Shown here: positions 49,184-59,952 of the stretch, piece after piece
How the letters are laid out: each line of letters starts with the position of its first letter
How positions within the stretch are numbered: the first letter of the stretch is position 1
Assembly: GCF_000007725.1 (NCBI RefSeq)
Contig: NC_004545.1
Span: 551,981-615,980 of the forward strand
DNA from: Buchnera aphidicola str. Bp (Baizongia pistaciae)
Lineage (GTDB): Bacteria; Pseudomonadota; Gammaproteobacteria; Enterobacterales; Enterobacteriaceae
Reading direction: 5' to 3'
DNA: 64,000 nt
The notes under the pieces: generated by a model
Database searches by the model: none
The model's input: only the letters and a program-made list of their open reading frames with translations
What the model was told of the DNA's origin: nothing
Position numbers and translations under genes: made by a program

Positions 49184-49257
49184 TGCGCTTGACAGGATTC
49201 GAACCTGAGGCCTCTACCTTCGGAGGGTAGCGCTCTATCCAACTGAGCTACAAGCGC
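49184..49257 (-). tRNA. tRNA-Arg (CCG)
   Basis: A 74-nt cloverleaf starting GCGCTTGTAGCTCAG. Acceptor GCGCTTG/CAAGCGC, discriminator A, anticodon loop CTCCGAA (CCG). Close to E. coli argX. First gene of the minus-strand tRNA cluster; no encoded CCA. Confidence 0.96.
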
Positions 49258-49539
49258 ATTTCGTCTTTATAATATTATAGATATTAAATTTATTTATCTA
49301 CAATGTCTAGTTATTTTTACTTTAATATTAAAATTAAAATATTTTAAAAAAATAATTTTTACATTAAAGTAATAATTTTATTTTTCATGCTTAAACACAT
49401 ATTTTTACGAAAAAATTTACTAATCACCTTAAAATAAACATTGTATTATCATAAAAATTATTTAAATATATTAAGAATAAAAACATTTTGTATATTTTTT
49501 ATGTAAAAATATATTACAATAAAAATTATTCTATAATTT

Positions 49540-50799
49540 TTAAGAACGTTTCATCATATCAAAAAATTCATTGTTTGTTTTTGTCATTGCTAATTTGTTT
49601 ATTAGAAATTCCATTGCATCAATTTCGCTCATTGGATGAATAATTTTACGTAAAATCCACATCTTTTGCAATTCATCAGATTTAGTTAATAACTCTTCTT
49701 TTCGCGTTCCAGAACGATTATAATCAATTGCTGGAAATACTCGCTTTTCTGCTATTTTTCTAGACAAAGGTAATTCCATATTTCCAGTACCTTTAAATTC
49801 TTCATATATTACTTCGTCCATTTTTGAACCTGTATCAATTAAAGCAGTAGCTATAATTGTTAAACTACCTCCTTCTTCTACATTACGAGCTGCACCAAAA
49901 AAACGTTTAGGTCTATGCAAAGCATTGGCATCTACGCCTCCTGTTAGAACTTTTCCAGACGCTGGCACAACAGTATTGTACGCCCTTGCTAATCTAGTAA
50001 TCGAATCTAACAATATAATTACATCCTTTTTATGCTCAACTAATCTCTTAGCTTTTTCAATAACCATTTCTGATACTTGTACATGACGAGAAGAAGGTTC
50101 ATCAAATGTAGATGCTACCACTTCTCCTTTAACCAATCTGCGCATTTCAGTTACTTCTTCTGGTCTTTCATCAATCAACAATACCATTAATACGCAATCA
50201 GGATGATTATAAGCAATACTTTGAGCTATATTTTGTAACAACATAGTTTTACCGGCTTTAGGTGGGGCTACAATTAAACCACGTTGTCCTCTTCCAATAG
50301 GAGAAGCTAAATCTAATACTCGAGCTGTTAAATCTTCAGTAGATCCATTCCCTCGTTCCATCCTTAAACGAGAATTAGCATGTAAAGGCGTCAGATTTTC
50401 AAACAAAATTTTACTTCTAGCATTTTCAGGTTTATCATAATTAACTTTATTTACTTTTAATAACGCAAAATATCTTTCTCCTTCTTTTGGAGGACGAATT
50501 TTTCCAGAAATAGTATCACCTGTTCGTAAATTAAATCTTCTAATCTGACTTGGAGACACATATATATCATCTGGACCAGCTAGATATGAACTATCAGAAG
50601 AACGCAAAAAGCCAAATCCATCTTGTAGTATTTCCAAAACACCGTCCCCAAATATATCTTCTCCACTTTTAGCATGTTGTTTTAATATAGAAAAAATAAT
50701 ATCTTGTTTTCTCATACGAGCTAAATTTTCCAATCCTGCATTATCACCAAGAAAAATTAACTCAGAAACTGGTATATTTTTTAAAGCAGTAAGATTCAT
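49540..50799 (-). CDS. rho: Transcription termination factor Rho
   Basis: Hexameric RNA helicase. The N-terminal RNA-binding domain contains [17 protein letters not shown] (RNP-like), then Walker [16 protein letters not shown] (near residues 176-190), Walker [13 protein letters not shown], the Q-loop and the R-loop [20 protein letters not shown]. Length 419, the same as E. coli, and the least diverged protein here. Downstream of trxA, as in E. coli trxA-rho. Confidence 0.98.
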   Translation of the reverse strand: MNLTALKNIPVSELIFLGDNAGLENLARMRKQDIIFSILKQHAKSGEDIFGDGVLEILQDGFGFLRSSDSSYLAGPDDIYVSPSQIRRFNLRTGDTISGKIRPPKEGERYFALLKVNKVNYDKPENARSKILFENLTPLHANSRLRMERGNGSTEDLTARVLDLASPIGRGQRGLIVAPPKAGKTMLLQNIAQSIAYNHPDCVLMVLLIDERPEEVTEMRRLVKGEVVASTFDEPSSRHVQVSEMVIEKAKRLVEHKKDVIILLDSITRLARAYNTVVPASGKVLTGGVDANALHRPKRFFGAARNVEEGGSLTIIATALIDTGSKMDEVIYEEFKGTGNMELPLSRKIAEKRVFPAIDYNRSGTRKEELLTKSDELQKMWILRKIIHPMSEIDAMEFLINKLAMTKTNNEFFDMMKRS

Positions 50800-50979
50800 A
50801 ATGATGGGTTCTTAATAAACTTAGAATAACTCTCGAAATGATTTTATATATAAAACATTAATTCAATCAATAAAAACATACATTTTTACATTACATAAAA
50901 AAAATTTATATACATACTATAATAATAATTTAAAATTAAACAATAAAAATATAAATTTTAAAAATAAAATTTGGAAAAC

Positions 50980-51010
50980 ATTTAATACTACCACAGTGGT
51001 AGTATTAAAT
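50980..51010 (-). terminator. Terminator after trxA
   Basis: ATTTAATACTACCAC and GTGGTAGTATTAAAT pair perfectly over 15 bp around a single central A; the loop must open 1-3 pairs. It begins 53 nt past the trxA stop and is followed on the minus strand by GTTTTCC and a T-rich stretch. It separates trxA from rho. Confidence 0.8.
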
Positions 51011-51063
51011 CTATAATTTAAATAACATTTTATAATTTTCATAAATTTTTATATAACAAAACT

Positions 51064-51393
51064 TTATTTTAAATAAAGATTTAAAAAATCTTTTAACTGA
51101 ACTTTAGATAATGCACCAACTTTAGTACCTACTAACTCACTATTTTTAAATAATAATAAAGCAGGAATACCTCTAATAGAATATTTAGGTGCAGTATTTG
51201 GATTTTTATCAATATTAATTTTTGTTACGATTAATTTATGTTCATATTCTTTAGCAATATCTTCTAAAATAGGAGCTAAAATTTTACATGGATTACACCA
51301 CTCTGCCCAAAAATCTACCAATACTGCTTTTTTTGATTCTAAAATATACTGTTTAAAAATGCCATCAGTTAACTCTACTATACAATTAGTCAT
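51064..51393 (-). CDS. trxA: Thioredoxin 1 with CNPC active site
   Basis: General disulfide reductant. [46 protein letters not shown] and [18 protein letters not shown] match E. coli TrxA throughout. Length 109, as in E. coli. The active site is Cys33-Asn34-Pro35-Cys36 instead of the nearly invariant CGPC; the codon is AAT, read directly from the DNA. Residues between the cysteines are known to set the redox potential, so reducing power may differ. AGAGG lies just before the ATG. Confidence 0.96.
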   Translation of the reverse strand: MTNCIVELTDGIFKQYILESKKAVLVDFWAEWCNPCKILAPILEDIAKEYEHKLIVTKINIDKNPNTAPKYSIRGIPALLLFKNSELVGTKVGALSKVQLKDFLNLYLK

Positions 51394-51541
51394 TTTTTCC
51401 TCTAAAATTAAATAATTTTGTCATTTTTAAAAATATAAAATGTTTTTACTAACATAGATCACAAAACAACTATATTATTTAAAACATTAAACATAATTTA
51501 TTAAAAACAATAAATATATAACTTTATTAAATTTTAAATAT

Positions 51542-53554
51542 TTATCGTAATAATTTCTTTTTTAACGATTTTTTGTATGCTTTAAATAAAAAATTATTTT
51601 TTTCATTTAAATTTAATATTTTACTTTTCTGCCATAATATATCAGATTGAGGTAATTCTCGCAAAAATCTACTCGGTTTAGTATTTATTACAACTCCATA
51701 CTGACAACGCTGTATAGCATAACTTAAAAATAACTTTTTTTGAGCTCTAGTAATGCCTACATACGCTAATCTTCGTTCCTCATCAATGTTATTTTCCATA
51801 GTAGTATTTCGATAATATGGCAATACTCCTTCCTCTACACCTACAATAAAAACATATAAAAACTCTAATCCTTTTGACGCATGTAAAGTCATTAATTGAA
51901 CATAATCGTTATTAATTACAATATCTTCATTGAGTGAATTCTGTAAAATAAACTCTGAAATAATATCAATTAAATACTTCATTACAAACTTCTTCGAATT
52001 CATAATTTTATATTTTAATTCATTAATTATCCAATTTAAAACTATCGAAATATTTTTAATACTAGCAACATATAATTTAGAAAATTTTAAACTTCTCATT
52101 AACCATTTTTCATATTTTATTGTCGCTACTAATTTTTCTAAAACCTCAATAGGATTTAATTGAATTTGATACGAAATAGTTTGAATTAAATAAACAAATT
52201 CTTGTAAACTTTTTAAATTATGAACAGGTAAAATAGATTCTAAACCAATGTCTAAACTAGCCATAAAAAAACTTTGATTTCTTTTTTTACTCCACTCTTT
52301 TAACTTCTGCAAAGTAACAGCACCGATTCCCCTTAACGGTCTATTTACTACTCTTAAAAACGCTGCATTGTCATCAGGATTAATTATCAAACGCAAATAT
52401 GCTATTAAATCTTTAATTTCTGGTCTAGAGAAAAAAGATATATTAGCTAAAATTTTATATGGAATTTTAAATTTAATTAAAAATTTTTCAAATATTTTAA
52501 CTTGATAATTACTCCTATACAAAATAGCATAATCTTTATATTGAGCATTATAATTAGATTTGTGCAACATCAATGTTTGCAATATTACTCTAGCTTCATC
52601 TTCTTCGTTCTTTGCTGATATTATTTCTACTATCGAACCATAATCTAAATTTGAAAATAATTTCTTATTAAAAAAATGCAAATTATTTGATATTAACGCA
52701 TTAGCTACTTTTAAAATTCTTCCAGAAGAACGATAATTATGCTGCATGATAATAGTACGTAAATTAGGATAATCATGCTTTAAAGATTCAAAATTATGAA
52801 TATTTGCACCTCTCCAAGAATAAATAGATTGATCGTCATCACCAACTAAAGTAAAATTAGACCTCTTACTGCTTAATAATTTAATTAATTTATATTGAAT
52901 AAAATTTGTGTCCTGATATTCATCTACTAACAAATATTTAATTTTATCATTCCAACGTTCCCTAGATAACTTATTATCTCTCAACAATATTGTTGGTAAA
53001 AATATTAAATCATCAAAATCTAATATATTAGAAGACTTCAAATATGCATTATATAATTCGTAATAGCGAAAAAATTTAAATTCTATGCTAGAATTAGAAA
53101 TTTTATTAACTTGATTTGGACATAATAACTTATTTTTCCAATTAGAAATTGATTGACGAATTTGACGTACAAAACTCCTATCTTCTTTTGAAACAATTTC
53201 CTGCAATATTGAAATTTGATCCTGTTCATCAAAAATAGTAAAATTAGATTTTATATTTAATAATTCTATTTCAGATTTAATAATTTCTAAACCTAATGCA
53301 TGAAAAGTAGAAATTTTAACTAAATTAGATACATTAACAGATAATACATTTAAAATTCTACTTTTCATTTCACAAGCAGCTTTATTCGTAAAGGTAATAG
53401 CTGTAATACATTTGGGATCAAAATGACAAATTTTAATTAAATGAACAATTTTATTAATAATTACCCTAGTTTTTCCTGAACCAGCTCCTGCTAATATTAA
53501 ACAGGGTCCAGAAATATAACTTATAGCCTTTTTTTGATGTTCATTAAATAACAT
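51542..53554 (-). CDS. rep: ATP-dependent DNA helicase Rep
   Basis: SF1A 3'-5' helicase assisting replication forks. Motifs: Q motif LFNEHQKKAISY, Walker A LAGAGSGKTRVI, motif II LLVDEYQDTNFIQYKLI, motif III LVGDDDQSIYSWRGA, motif IV MQHNYRSSGRIL, motif V LMTLHASKGLEFLYVF, and motif VI EERRLAYVGITRAQKKL. Length 670 against 673. Stands next to ilvC as in E. coli. Confidence 0.97.
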   Translation of the reverse strand: MLFNEHQKKAISYISGPCLILAGAGSGKTRVIINKIVHLIKICHFDPKCITAITFTNKAACEMKSRILNVLSVNVSNLVKISTFHALGLEIIKSEIELLNIKSNFTIFDEQDQISILQEIVSKEDRSFVRQIRQSISNWKNKLLCPNQVNKISNSSIEFKFFRYYELYNAYLKSSNILDFDDLIFLPTILLRDNKLSRERWNDKIKYLLVDEYQDTNFIQYKLIKLLSSKRSNFTLVGDDDQSIYSWRGANIHNFESLKHDYPNLRTIIMQHNYRSSGRILKVANALISNNLHFFNKKLFSNLDYGSIVEIISAKNEEDEARVILQTLMLHKSNYNAQYKDYAILYRSNYQVKIFEKFLIKFKIPYKILANISFFSRPEIKDLIAYLRLIINPDDNAAFLRVVNRPLRGIGAVTLQKLKEWSKKRNQSFFMASLDIGLESILPVHNLKSLQEFVYLIQTISYQIQLNPIEVLEKLVATIKYEKWLMRSLKFSKLYVASIKNISIVLNWIINELKYKIMNSKKFVMKYLIDIISEFILQNSLNEDIVINNDYVQLMTLHASKGLEFLYVFIVGVEEGVLPYYRNTTMENNIDEERRLAYVGITRAQKKLFLSYAIQRCQYGVVINTKPSRFLRELPQSDILWQKSKILNLNEKNNFLFKAYKKSLKKKLLR

Positions 53555-53654
53555 TTCAATATTTAAACCTTAATTTTTAAAATTCCTACATATTACTAAT
53601 TATAATTCAATGAAAATATTATTTTGATACATTTTTAAAAATTTTATAAAATTT

Positions 53655-55130
53655 TTAATAACAATTAATCTGTTTTATATTAGTCATATAACGTCTCAAT
53701 TTTTGTCCAATATGTTCAACAGGATGATTTCTAATCGTAGTATTAATATAATTCAAATCTACATTATTAATAGCTTGATCCAACATTTTATTACCTAAAT
53801 CACCATGTTCTAGTGTATTCATAAAATCCTGCAATAATGGAAACGCTGATTGAAAAAACAAATGACTTCCATATTCTGCTGTATCAGAAATTATTAAATT
53901 CATTTCGTAAAGTCTTTTTCGAGCAATAGTATTAGCGATTAGAGGTAATTCATGTAAAGATTCATAATAAGCTGATTCTTCTTTTATTCCTGCTTCAATC
54001 ATAATTTCAAATGCAAGTTCTACACCTGCTCTAATAATAGCTACCATTAACAATCCATTTTCGAAATACTCATGTTCCAATAACGTAATATGACTAATAC
54101 TACATTGTTCAAAACTTGTATTTTGAATACTTCTCCTCCAAATTTTTAACTGTTTGTCATCATTTTTCCAATCTAACATCATATTTTTAGAGTAATAACC
54201 TGAAAGTATGTCATCCATGTGCTTCTTAAAAATCGGTGATAAAATTTTTTTTAAATCATTTGATAATTTATATGCCCTAATCTTAGCTGTATTAGATAAT
54301 CTATCAAACATAAGTGTAATACCACCATGTTTTAAAGATTCTGTAATAACTTCCCATCCTGATTGAACTAATTTTACTGCATAATGACAATCATGTCCTT
54401 GAGAAATTAACTTGTCATAACATAATACTGACCCAGTTTGAAGTAAACCGCATAATATTGTTTGTTCACCCATTAAATCTGATTTAACTTCTGCAGAAAA
54501 AGAAGAATGCAATACTCCTGCACGATGCCCACCAATAGCAGTCGCCCATTCTTTTGCTACTTCTAAGCCAATATTATGACAATCATTATCTAAATGAACA
54601 GAAATTAACGTAGGAACCCCAAAATTACGTTTATACTCTTCTCTAACTTCTGTTCCTGGACACTTAGGAGCAACCATAATCACTGTAATGTCTTGTCGTA
54701 TTTTTTGACCAAATTCTATAATATTAAACCCATGCGAAAATCCAAGAATAGAATTTTTTTTCATTAAATTTTGCAAAACATCTACCACATGTTCATGTTG
54801 TTTATCAGGAGTTAAATTAATAACTAAATCTGCTGTTGGTATAAGTTCTTCACAAGTACCTACTAAAAATTTATTATCAATAGCACGTTTCCAAGAAGAA
54901 CGCTGAGAAATAATAGAATTTTTACGCAAAGCATATTTGACGTTTAAACCTGAATCTCTCATATTTAAACCTTGATTTAAACCTTGAGAACCACACCCTA
55001 CAATTACAATATTTTTTCCCTTTAAAATTTTAAATGTTTCAGAAAACTCTTCTTTACGAATTAATGTGCATTGTCTTAATTGAATTAATTTTTGACGAAA
55101 ATTAAGCGAATTGAAATAATTACTTCCCAT
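53655..55130 (-). CDS. ilvC: Ketol-acid reductoisomerase (class II)
   Basis: NADPH enzyme of valine and isoleucine synthesis. [21 protein letters not shown] is the Rossmann loop (near residues 37-57); [14 protein letters not shown], the duplicated C-terminal knotted domain ([34 protein letters not shown]) and its length of 491 define the long class II form found in E. coli. Follows ilvD by 74 nt on the same strand. The regulator ilvY, divergent from ilvC in E. coli, is absent, and ilvD is placed upstream instead. Confidence 0.97.
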
Positions 55131-55204
55131 AATAAATTATTCCTAATTATTAGTTGATAATATTAAAAACTAAATACTATCGTGTTCTTATGTTAATAAC
55201 AACT

Positions 55205-57043
55205 CTATCTGATATTTCTAACAGCACCTTTATCAGCACTAGTAACAAATTTTGAATACAATTTTAACGCAGAAGTAACTATACGTTTTCTATGACTTGG
55301 TGTATAAGCATCTATTCCTCTGTCTTTTTCATTTTTAATCCTTAATAATAATTCATTGTCAGTAATATCTAAATGTATTTTCCGATTAGGAATATTAATA
55401 TCAATAAAATCACCTGTCCGAACTAATGCAATAATACCTTGGTTCGCAGCCTCAGGAGAAATATGACCTATTGATAAACCCGAAGTACCTCCAGAAAACC
55501 TACCATCAGTAATTAACGCGCAATCTTGATCCAACTTCATTGATTTAAGATATGAAGTAGGATATAGCATCTCTTGCATTCCGGGACCACCCTTTGGACC
55601 TTCATACCGAATAATTATTACATTACCTTTAACAATTTTATTATTTAAAATTGCATGCACTGCTTCATCTTGACTTTCATACACTACTGCTTTACCTCGG
55701 AATATCAAATTTTTTTCATGTACTCCGGCAGTTTTTACAATACAACCATCTTTAGCAAGGTTTCCATACAATACAGCTATACCGCCATCTAAACTAAAAG
55801 CAGAATTATAATCACGAATACATCCTAATTTACGATCTATATCTAAAGAATTCCATCTACAAGACTGCGAAAAAGGCTTAATTGTTTTTTGTCCAGAAGG
55901 TGCTGCATAAAACATTTTTATAATATTTTTGTCATTGCCAGTCAAAATACTATATTTAGACAACATTTCTTCTAAATTTAATCCGAGAATATTAAATGTT
56001 TGTTTATATAACAAATTAACTTTATTTAATTCATCTAAAACACCAAATACACCACCAGCACGATGAAAATCTTCAATATGATAAAAAGTAGTATTCGGAG
56101 ACAATTTGCACAAATTTGGAATTTTTCTAGACAACAAATCCACATCTAACATTGTAAAATCAACACAACCTTCTCTCGCAGCTGCCAATAAATGCAAAAC
56201 AGTGTTAGTCGATCCTCCCATAGCAATATCTAATGCCATAGCATTACAAAAAGCTTCTTTTGTAGCTACATTTCGAGGTAAAAATTTTTCATTATTATTT
56301 TTATAATACTCTTGAGTGATTTTTACAATTAATTTTCCTGCTTGTACAAATAATTTTTTTCTGTCAATATGTGTAGCTAATATAGTTCCATTTCCAGGTA
56401 ATGATAAACCAATTGCTTCCATTAAACAATTCATAGAGTTAGCTGTAAACATTCCAGAACATGAACCACACGTTGGACATGCAGATTTTTCAATTTCATT
56501 AATCATGTCGTCAGAAGAATCTGGATTAACACCACACGTAATCGCATCTACTAAATTTAATTTTATTTCTTTATCTGAAATAACGATTTTTCCAGACTCC
56601 ATAGGACCTCCAGATACAAAAACGCATGGAATATTTAAACGTAATGCAGCCATTAACATTCCCGGCGTAATTTTGTCACAATTAGAAATACACACCATAG
56701 CATCAACACAGTGTGCATTAATCATGAATTCTACTGAATCCGCAATAAGATCACGCGAAGGAAGAGAATATAACATTCCAGAATGTCCCATAGCAATTCC
56801 ATCATCTATAGCAATCGTATTAAATTCTTTAGATACTCCTCCACTTGATATAATATACTGAGAAACTAATTGACCTAATTCGCGCAAATGAATATGTCCA
56901 GGAACGAATTCAGTAAAAGAATTTACTACAGCAATAATTGGTTTATTAAAATCATCACTTGACATACCTGTAGCACGCCACAATGCTCTTGCTCCAGACA
57001 TATTTGGACCCTGAGTAGTTGTAGAAGAACGATATTTTGGCAT
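55205..57043 (-). CDS. ilvD: Dihydroxy-acid dehydratase
   Basis: Fe-S dehydratase giving the keto acids of valine, isoleucine and (via ketoisovalerate) leucine. Motifs: [15 protein letters not shown] and [19 protein letters not shown] with the cluster cysteines, [31 protein letters not shown] and [20 protein letters not shown]. Length 612 against 616. First gene of ilvD-ilvC. Its product 2-ketoisovalerate is the substrate of LeuA. Confidence 0.97.
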   Translation of the reverse strand: MPKYRSSTTTQGPNMSGARALWRATGMSSDDFNKPIIAVVNSFTEFVPGHIHLRELGQLVSQYIISSGGVSKEFNTIAIDDGIAMGHSGMLYSLPSRDLIADSVEFMINAHCVDAMVCISNCDKITPGMLMAALRLNIPCVFVSGGPMESGKIVISDKEIKLNLVDAITCGVNPDSSDDMINEIEKSACPTCGSCSGMFTANSMNCLMEAIGLSLPGNGTILATHIDRKKLFVQAGKLIVKITQEYYKNNNEKFLPRNVATKEAFCNAMALDIAMGGSTNTVLHLLAAAREGCVDFTMLDVDLLSRKIPNLCKLSPNTTFYHIEDFHRAGGVFGVLDELNKVNLLYKQTFNILGLNLEEMLSKYSILTGNDKNIIKMFYAAPSGQKTIKPFSQSCRWNSLDIDRKLGCIRDYNSAFSLDGGIAVLYGNLAKDGCIVKTAGVHEKNLIFRGKAVVYESQDEAVHAILNNKIVKGNVIIIRYEGPKGGPGMQEMLYPTSYLKSMKLDQDCALITDGRFSGGTSGLSIGHISPEAANQGIIALVRTGDFIDINIPNRKIHLDITDNELLLRIKNEKDRGIDAYTPSHRKRIVTSALKLYSKFVTSADKGAVRNIR

Positions 57044-57323
57044 GTTTTATATATCCTATAGAAAATAATCGTCATTAAATAAAAAATAAATTTAATTTTA
57101 GTTAATTAACGACGTTTATACATTTTTACTAAAAATGAAAATCAATATGCGATGATTACGGAATTGATAAAATTAAGAAAAAACTTTAAATAATTTTGAA
57201 ATGTTTTTCTATAAAAATCTCAATAAAACAATATTCGTAAATATAGACATTACTGTAATTCAGAATATTTATTCTGACATTAACACTTTAAATAACATTG
57301 ACATAAAAAAACATTTCTTATTT

Positions 57324-57396
57324 CAGGGATGGAGGGAATTGAACCCCCAACATTCGGTTTTGGAGACCGATACTCTACCAATTGAGCTACATCCCT
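57324..57396 (-). tRNA. tRNA-Trp (CCA)
   Basis: A 73-nt cloverleaf starting AGGGATGTAGCTCAA, acceptor AGGGATG/CATCCCT, discriminator G, anticodon loop CTCCAAA (CCA), T arm GGGGTTCAATTCCC. Homologous to E. coli trpT. No encoded 3' CCA. Confidence 0.97.
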
Positions 57397-57598
57397 AAAA
57401 ATTTATATAAAAAACATAGTTGATTACATACCAAACTTGTATATTGTTTTAAGTAAACTATCAATTTAGTATACTATGAAATATATCTTAAGTCTAGAAT
57501 ACAAGCTTTTTAAACCATTTTATACTTTAATCAGAAATCAAAAATCAAAACTTGAAAATATTCTATAATATAACACAAAATTTAAGGATAAACATTTA

Positions 57599-58813
57599 AT
57601 GAAGTTTCCAATTTATTTAGATTATGCCGCGACTACTCCTGTAGAATTTGAAGTTATGAAGGAAATGATGAATTATTTAACGTTAGAAGGAGAATTTGGA
57701 AATCCAGCTTCTCGTTCACATAAATTTGGATGGAAAGCAGAAGAAGCAGTAGATATTGCAAGAAATCAAATCGCTGAACTAATTCATGCTGATTCACGAG
57801 AAATAATTTTTACTTCAGGTGCTACTGAATCTAATAACTTAGCTATTAAAGGAATAGCTGAATTTTACAAAAAGAAAGGTAATCACATTATTACATGTAG
57901 TACTGAACATAAAGCAACATTAGACACTTGCAGATATCTTGAAAACAAGGGTTTTGATATTACATATTTAAATCCATTACAAAATGGTACAATTAATATT
58001 TATGAACTACAAGAAAAAATTCAAAAAAACACCATTTTAGTATCTATAATGCACGTAAATAACGAAATAGGAGTAATACAAGACATACATAAAATTTCTA
58101 AAATTTGTCAATCAAACAATATTTTATTTCATGTAGATGCTGCTCAAAGTATAGGTAAAATTAATATTAATCTCAAACAACTAAAAATAGATTTAATGTC
58201 CTTTTCTGCACACAAAATATATGGACCAAAAGGAATAGGTGGGTTATATATTCGACGTAAACCTCGCGTTCGTTTATCCGCACAAATTCATGGAGGAGGA
58301 CATGAAAAAGGCATGAGATCAGGAACATTACCTGTACATCAAATAGTAGGCATGGGGATAGCATATAAAATCGCTAAAATAAAAATAAACAGCGATTTTA
58401 ATTATATAAAACATCTCCGAAATCGTTTATGGAATGGCATAAAAAATATTGAAGAAATACATTTAAATAGTAATTTTGAAAATACAGTACCACACATTCT
58501 AAATGTAAGTTTTAATTACGTTGAAGGTGAATCATTAATAATGGCTTTAAAAAATTTGGCAGTATCATCGGGATCAGCATGTACTTCATCTAGCTTAGAA
58601 GCATCTTATGTATTACGTTCTTTAGGATTAAAAGATGAATTAGCACACAGTTCTATCCGATTTTCTCTAGGTCGTTTTACTACTAAAGAAGAAATCGATT
58701 ATACTATTCAATTAATACACCAGTCTATCAATCGTCTAAGAAACCTATCGCCACTTTGGGAAATGTTTAAATCAGGTGTTGACATGAACAATGTAAATTG
58801 GACACATAATTAA
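57599..58813 (+). CDS. iscS: Cysteine desulfurase
   Basis: PLP enzyme that supplies sulfur for Fe-S clusters and tRNA thiolation. Motifs: [51 protein letters not shown] with the PLP Lys, [14 protein letters not shown], and [14 protein letters not shown] with the catalytic Cys328. Length 404, identical to E. coli. First gene of the remaining isc cluster; iscR is not present upstream. Confidence 0.98.
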   Translation: MKFPIYLDYAATTPVEFEVMKEMMNYLTLEGEFGNPASRSHKFGWKAEEAVDIARNQIAELIHADSREIIFTSGATESNNLAIKGIAEFYKKKGNHIITCSTEHKATLDTCRYLENKGFDITYLNPLQNGTINIYELQEKIQKNTILVSIMHVNNEIGVIQDIHKISKICQSNNILFHVDAAQSIGKININLKQLKIDLMSFSAHKIYGPKGIGGLYIRRKPRVRLSAQIHGGGHEKGMRSGTLPVHQIVGMGIAYKIAKIKINSDFNYIKHLRNRLWNGIKNIEEIHLNSNFENTVPHILNVSFNYVEGESLIMALKNLAVSSGSACTSSSLEASYVLRSLGLKDELAHSSIRFSLGRFTTKEEIDYTIQLIHQSINRLRNLSPLWEMFKSGVDMNNVNWTHN

Positions 58814-58844
58814 TTTTTAATATATTAAAAACGAGAATAATTAT

Positions 58845-59225
58845 ATGGCATATAGTAAAAAAGTAATAGATCATTATGAAAACCCCCGAAATGTAGGTTC
58901 ATTTAAGACTATTGATGCAAACGTTGGAAGTGGTTTAGTCGGCGCACCAGCATGTGGGGATGTTATGAAATTACAAATCAAAGTTAATAAAAACGGGATT
59001 ATCCAAGATGCATGTTTTAAAACCTATGGTTGCGGGTCAGCCATTGCTTCCAGTTCTTTGGTAACCGAATGGATCAAAGGAAAATCATTAATAGAAGCAG
59101 AAAATATAAAAAATACTAATATTGCAGAAGAACTTGATTTACCTCCAGTAAAAATACATTGTTCTATCTTGGCAGAAGATGCTATTAAAGCTGCTATTAC
59201 TGACTATAAAAATAAAAACAAATAA
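58845..59225 (+). CDS. iscU: Fe-S cluster scaffold protein
   Basis: Scaffold on which IscS builds the cluster. The three cluster cysteines are in GAPACGDVMKL, KTYGCGSAIASSS and KIHCSILAEDA, and the HscA recognition motif LPPVK is intact just before the third Cys. Length 126 against 128. 31 nt after iscS. The E. coli next gene, iscA, is missing; a long hairpin follows instead. Confidence 0.98.
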   Translation: MAYSKKVIDHYENPRNVGSFKTIDANVGSGLVGAPACGDVMKLQIKVNKNGIIQDACFKTYGCGSAIASSSLVTEWIKGKSLIEAENIKNTNIAEELDLPPVKIHCSILAEDAIKAAITDYKNKNK

Positions 59226-59274
59226 TCTTAAATCATTAATATATTATTAATACCGAACAATTTTGTAATTTTTA

Positions 59275-59314
59275 AATTTGTGCTAAAGTCAATATGTATA
59301 CTTTAGTACAAATT
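59275..59314 (+). terminator. Hairpin between iscU and hscB
   Basis: AATTTGTGCTAAAGT (59275-59289) and ACTTTAGTACAAATT (59300-59314) pair over 15 bp with one G-U, around a 10-nt loop, followed by an A-rich stretch. It lies about 50 nt after iscU in the place of iscA. It lacks a U-tract, so an mRNA-processing or stability structure dividing iscSU from hscBA-fdx is as likely as termination. Confidence 0.6.
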
Positions 59315-59418
59315 AAAATATTACCTGTAAAAATGTTTAAAATATTTTTATACTAAAATCAGTTAAAATAGTATTTATTATAATAAACAATTAGAATTGG
59401 AAACATATTCACAAAGTT

Positions 59419-59928
59419 ATGAATTATTTTAAATTATTTAACTTACCTCAAAAATTTGAATTAGACGTAAATAATCTTACATCTCAATATTATAATTTAC
59501 AAAAAAAATTTCATCCAGATTCATATCAAGATAAAAATATTTATACAAAAAAATATTTAGAAAAATCTATGCTACTGAATCAAGGTTACCAAACATTAAA
59601 AAACATGTTAACACGAGCAGAACACTTATTATTCTTAAATAATTATAAAGTCGACAAAAAAAAGAAAATAGTTTTTAATGCAAAATTTTTAGAAATGCAA
59701 ATAGAACTATTCGAAAGATTAGAAATACACAAAAATAAGAATAATAAACACGAAATTAATAAAATTTTATTAGAAGTTAGCCAAATAGAAAAAAATTATA
59801 TAAAAAAATTGAAAAATTTTTGTAATTTAGAAAAATGGAAAATAGCTCATAGCATATTATACAAATTACTATTTTTAACAAAATTTATTAAAAAAACGAA
59901 AAAAATACAACACGAAATAATAAATTAA
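59419..59928 (+). CDS. hscB: Co-chaperone HscB (Hsc20)
   Basis: J-domain protein that brings IscU to HscA. The J-domain has [10 protein letters not shown] with the HPD motif at about residues 34-36, and the N terminus [15 protein letters not shown] matches E. coli. The C-terminal three-helix IscU-binding domain follows ([13 protein letters not shown]). Length 169 against 171. The start is ATG at 59419. hscA begins 24 nt after its stop. Confidence 0.95.
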
Positions 59929-59952
59929 TTAGTATCTTTGGATATATTTATC

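Noticed and set aside
49060..49242. 60-codon frame running through tRNA-His and tRNA-Arg
   Set aside because: It lies over two perfect tRNA genes; tRNA-derived pseudo-coding.
56316..56861. 181-codon plus-strand open frame opposite ilvD
   Set aside because: Antisense shadow of a highly conserved gene; its length follows from ilvD codon usage.
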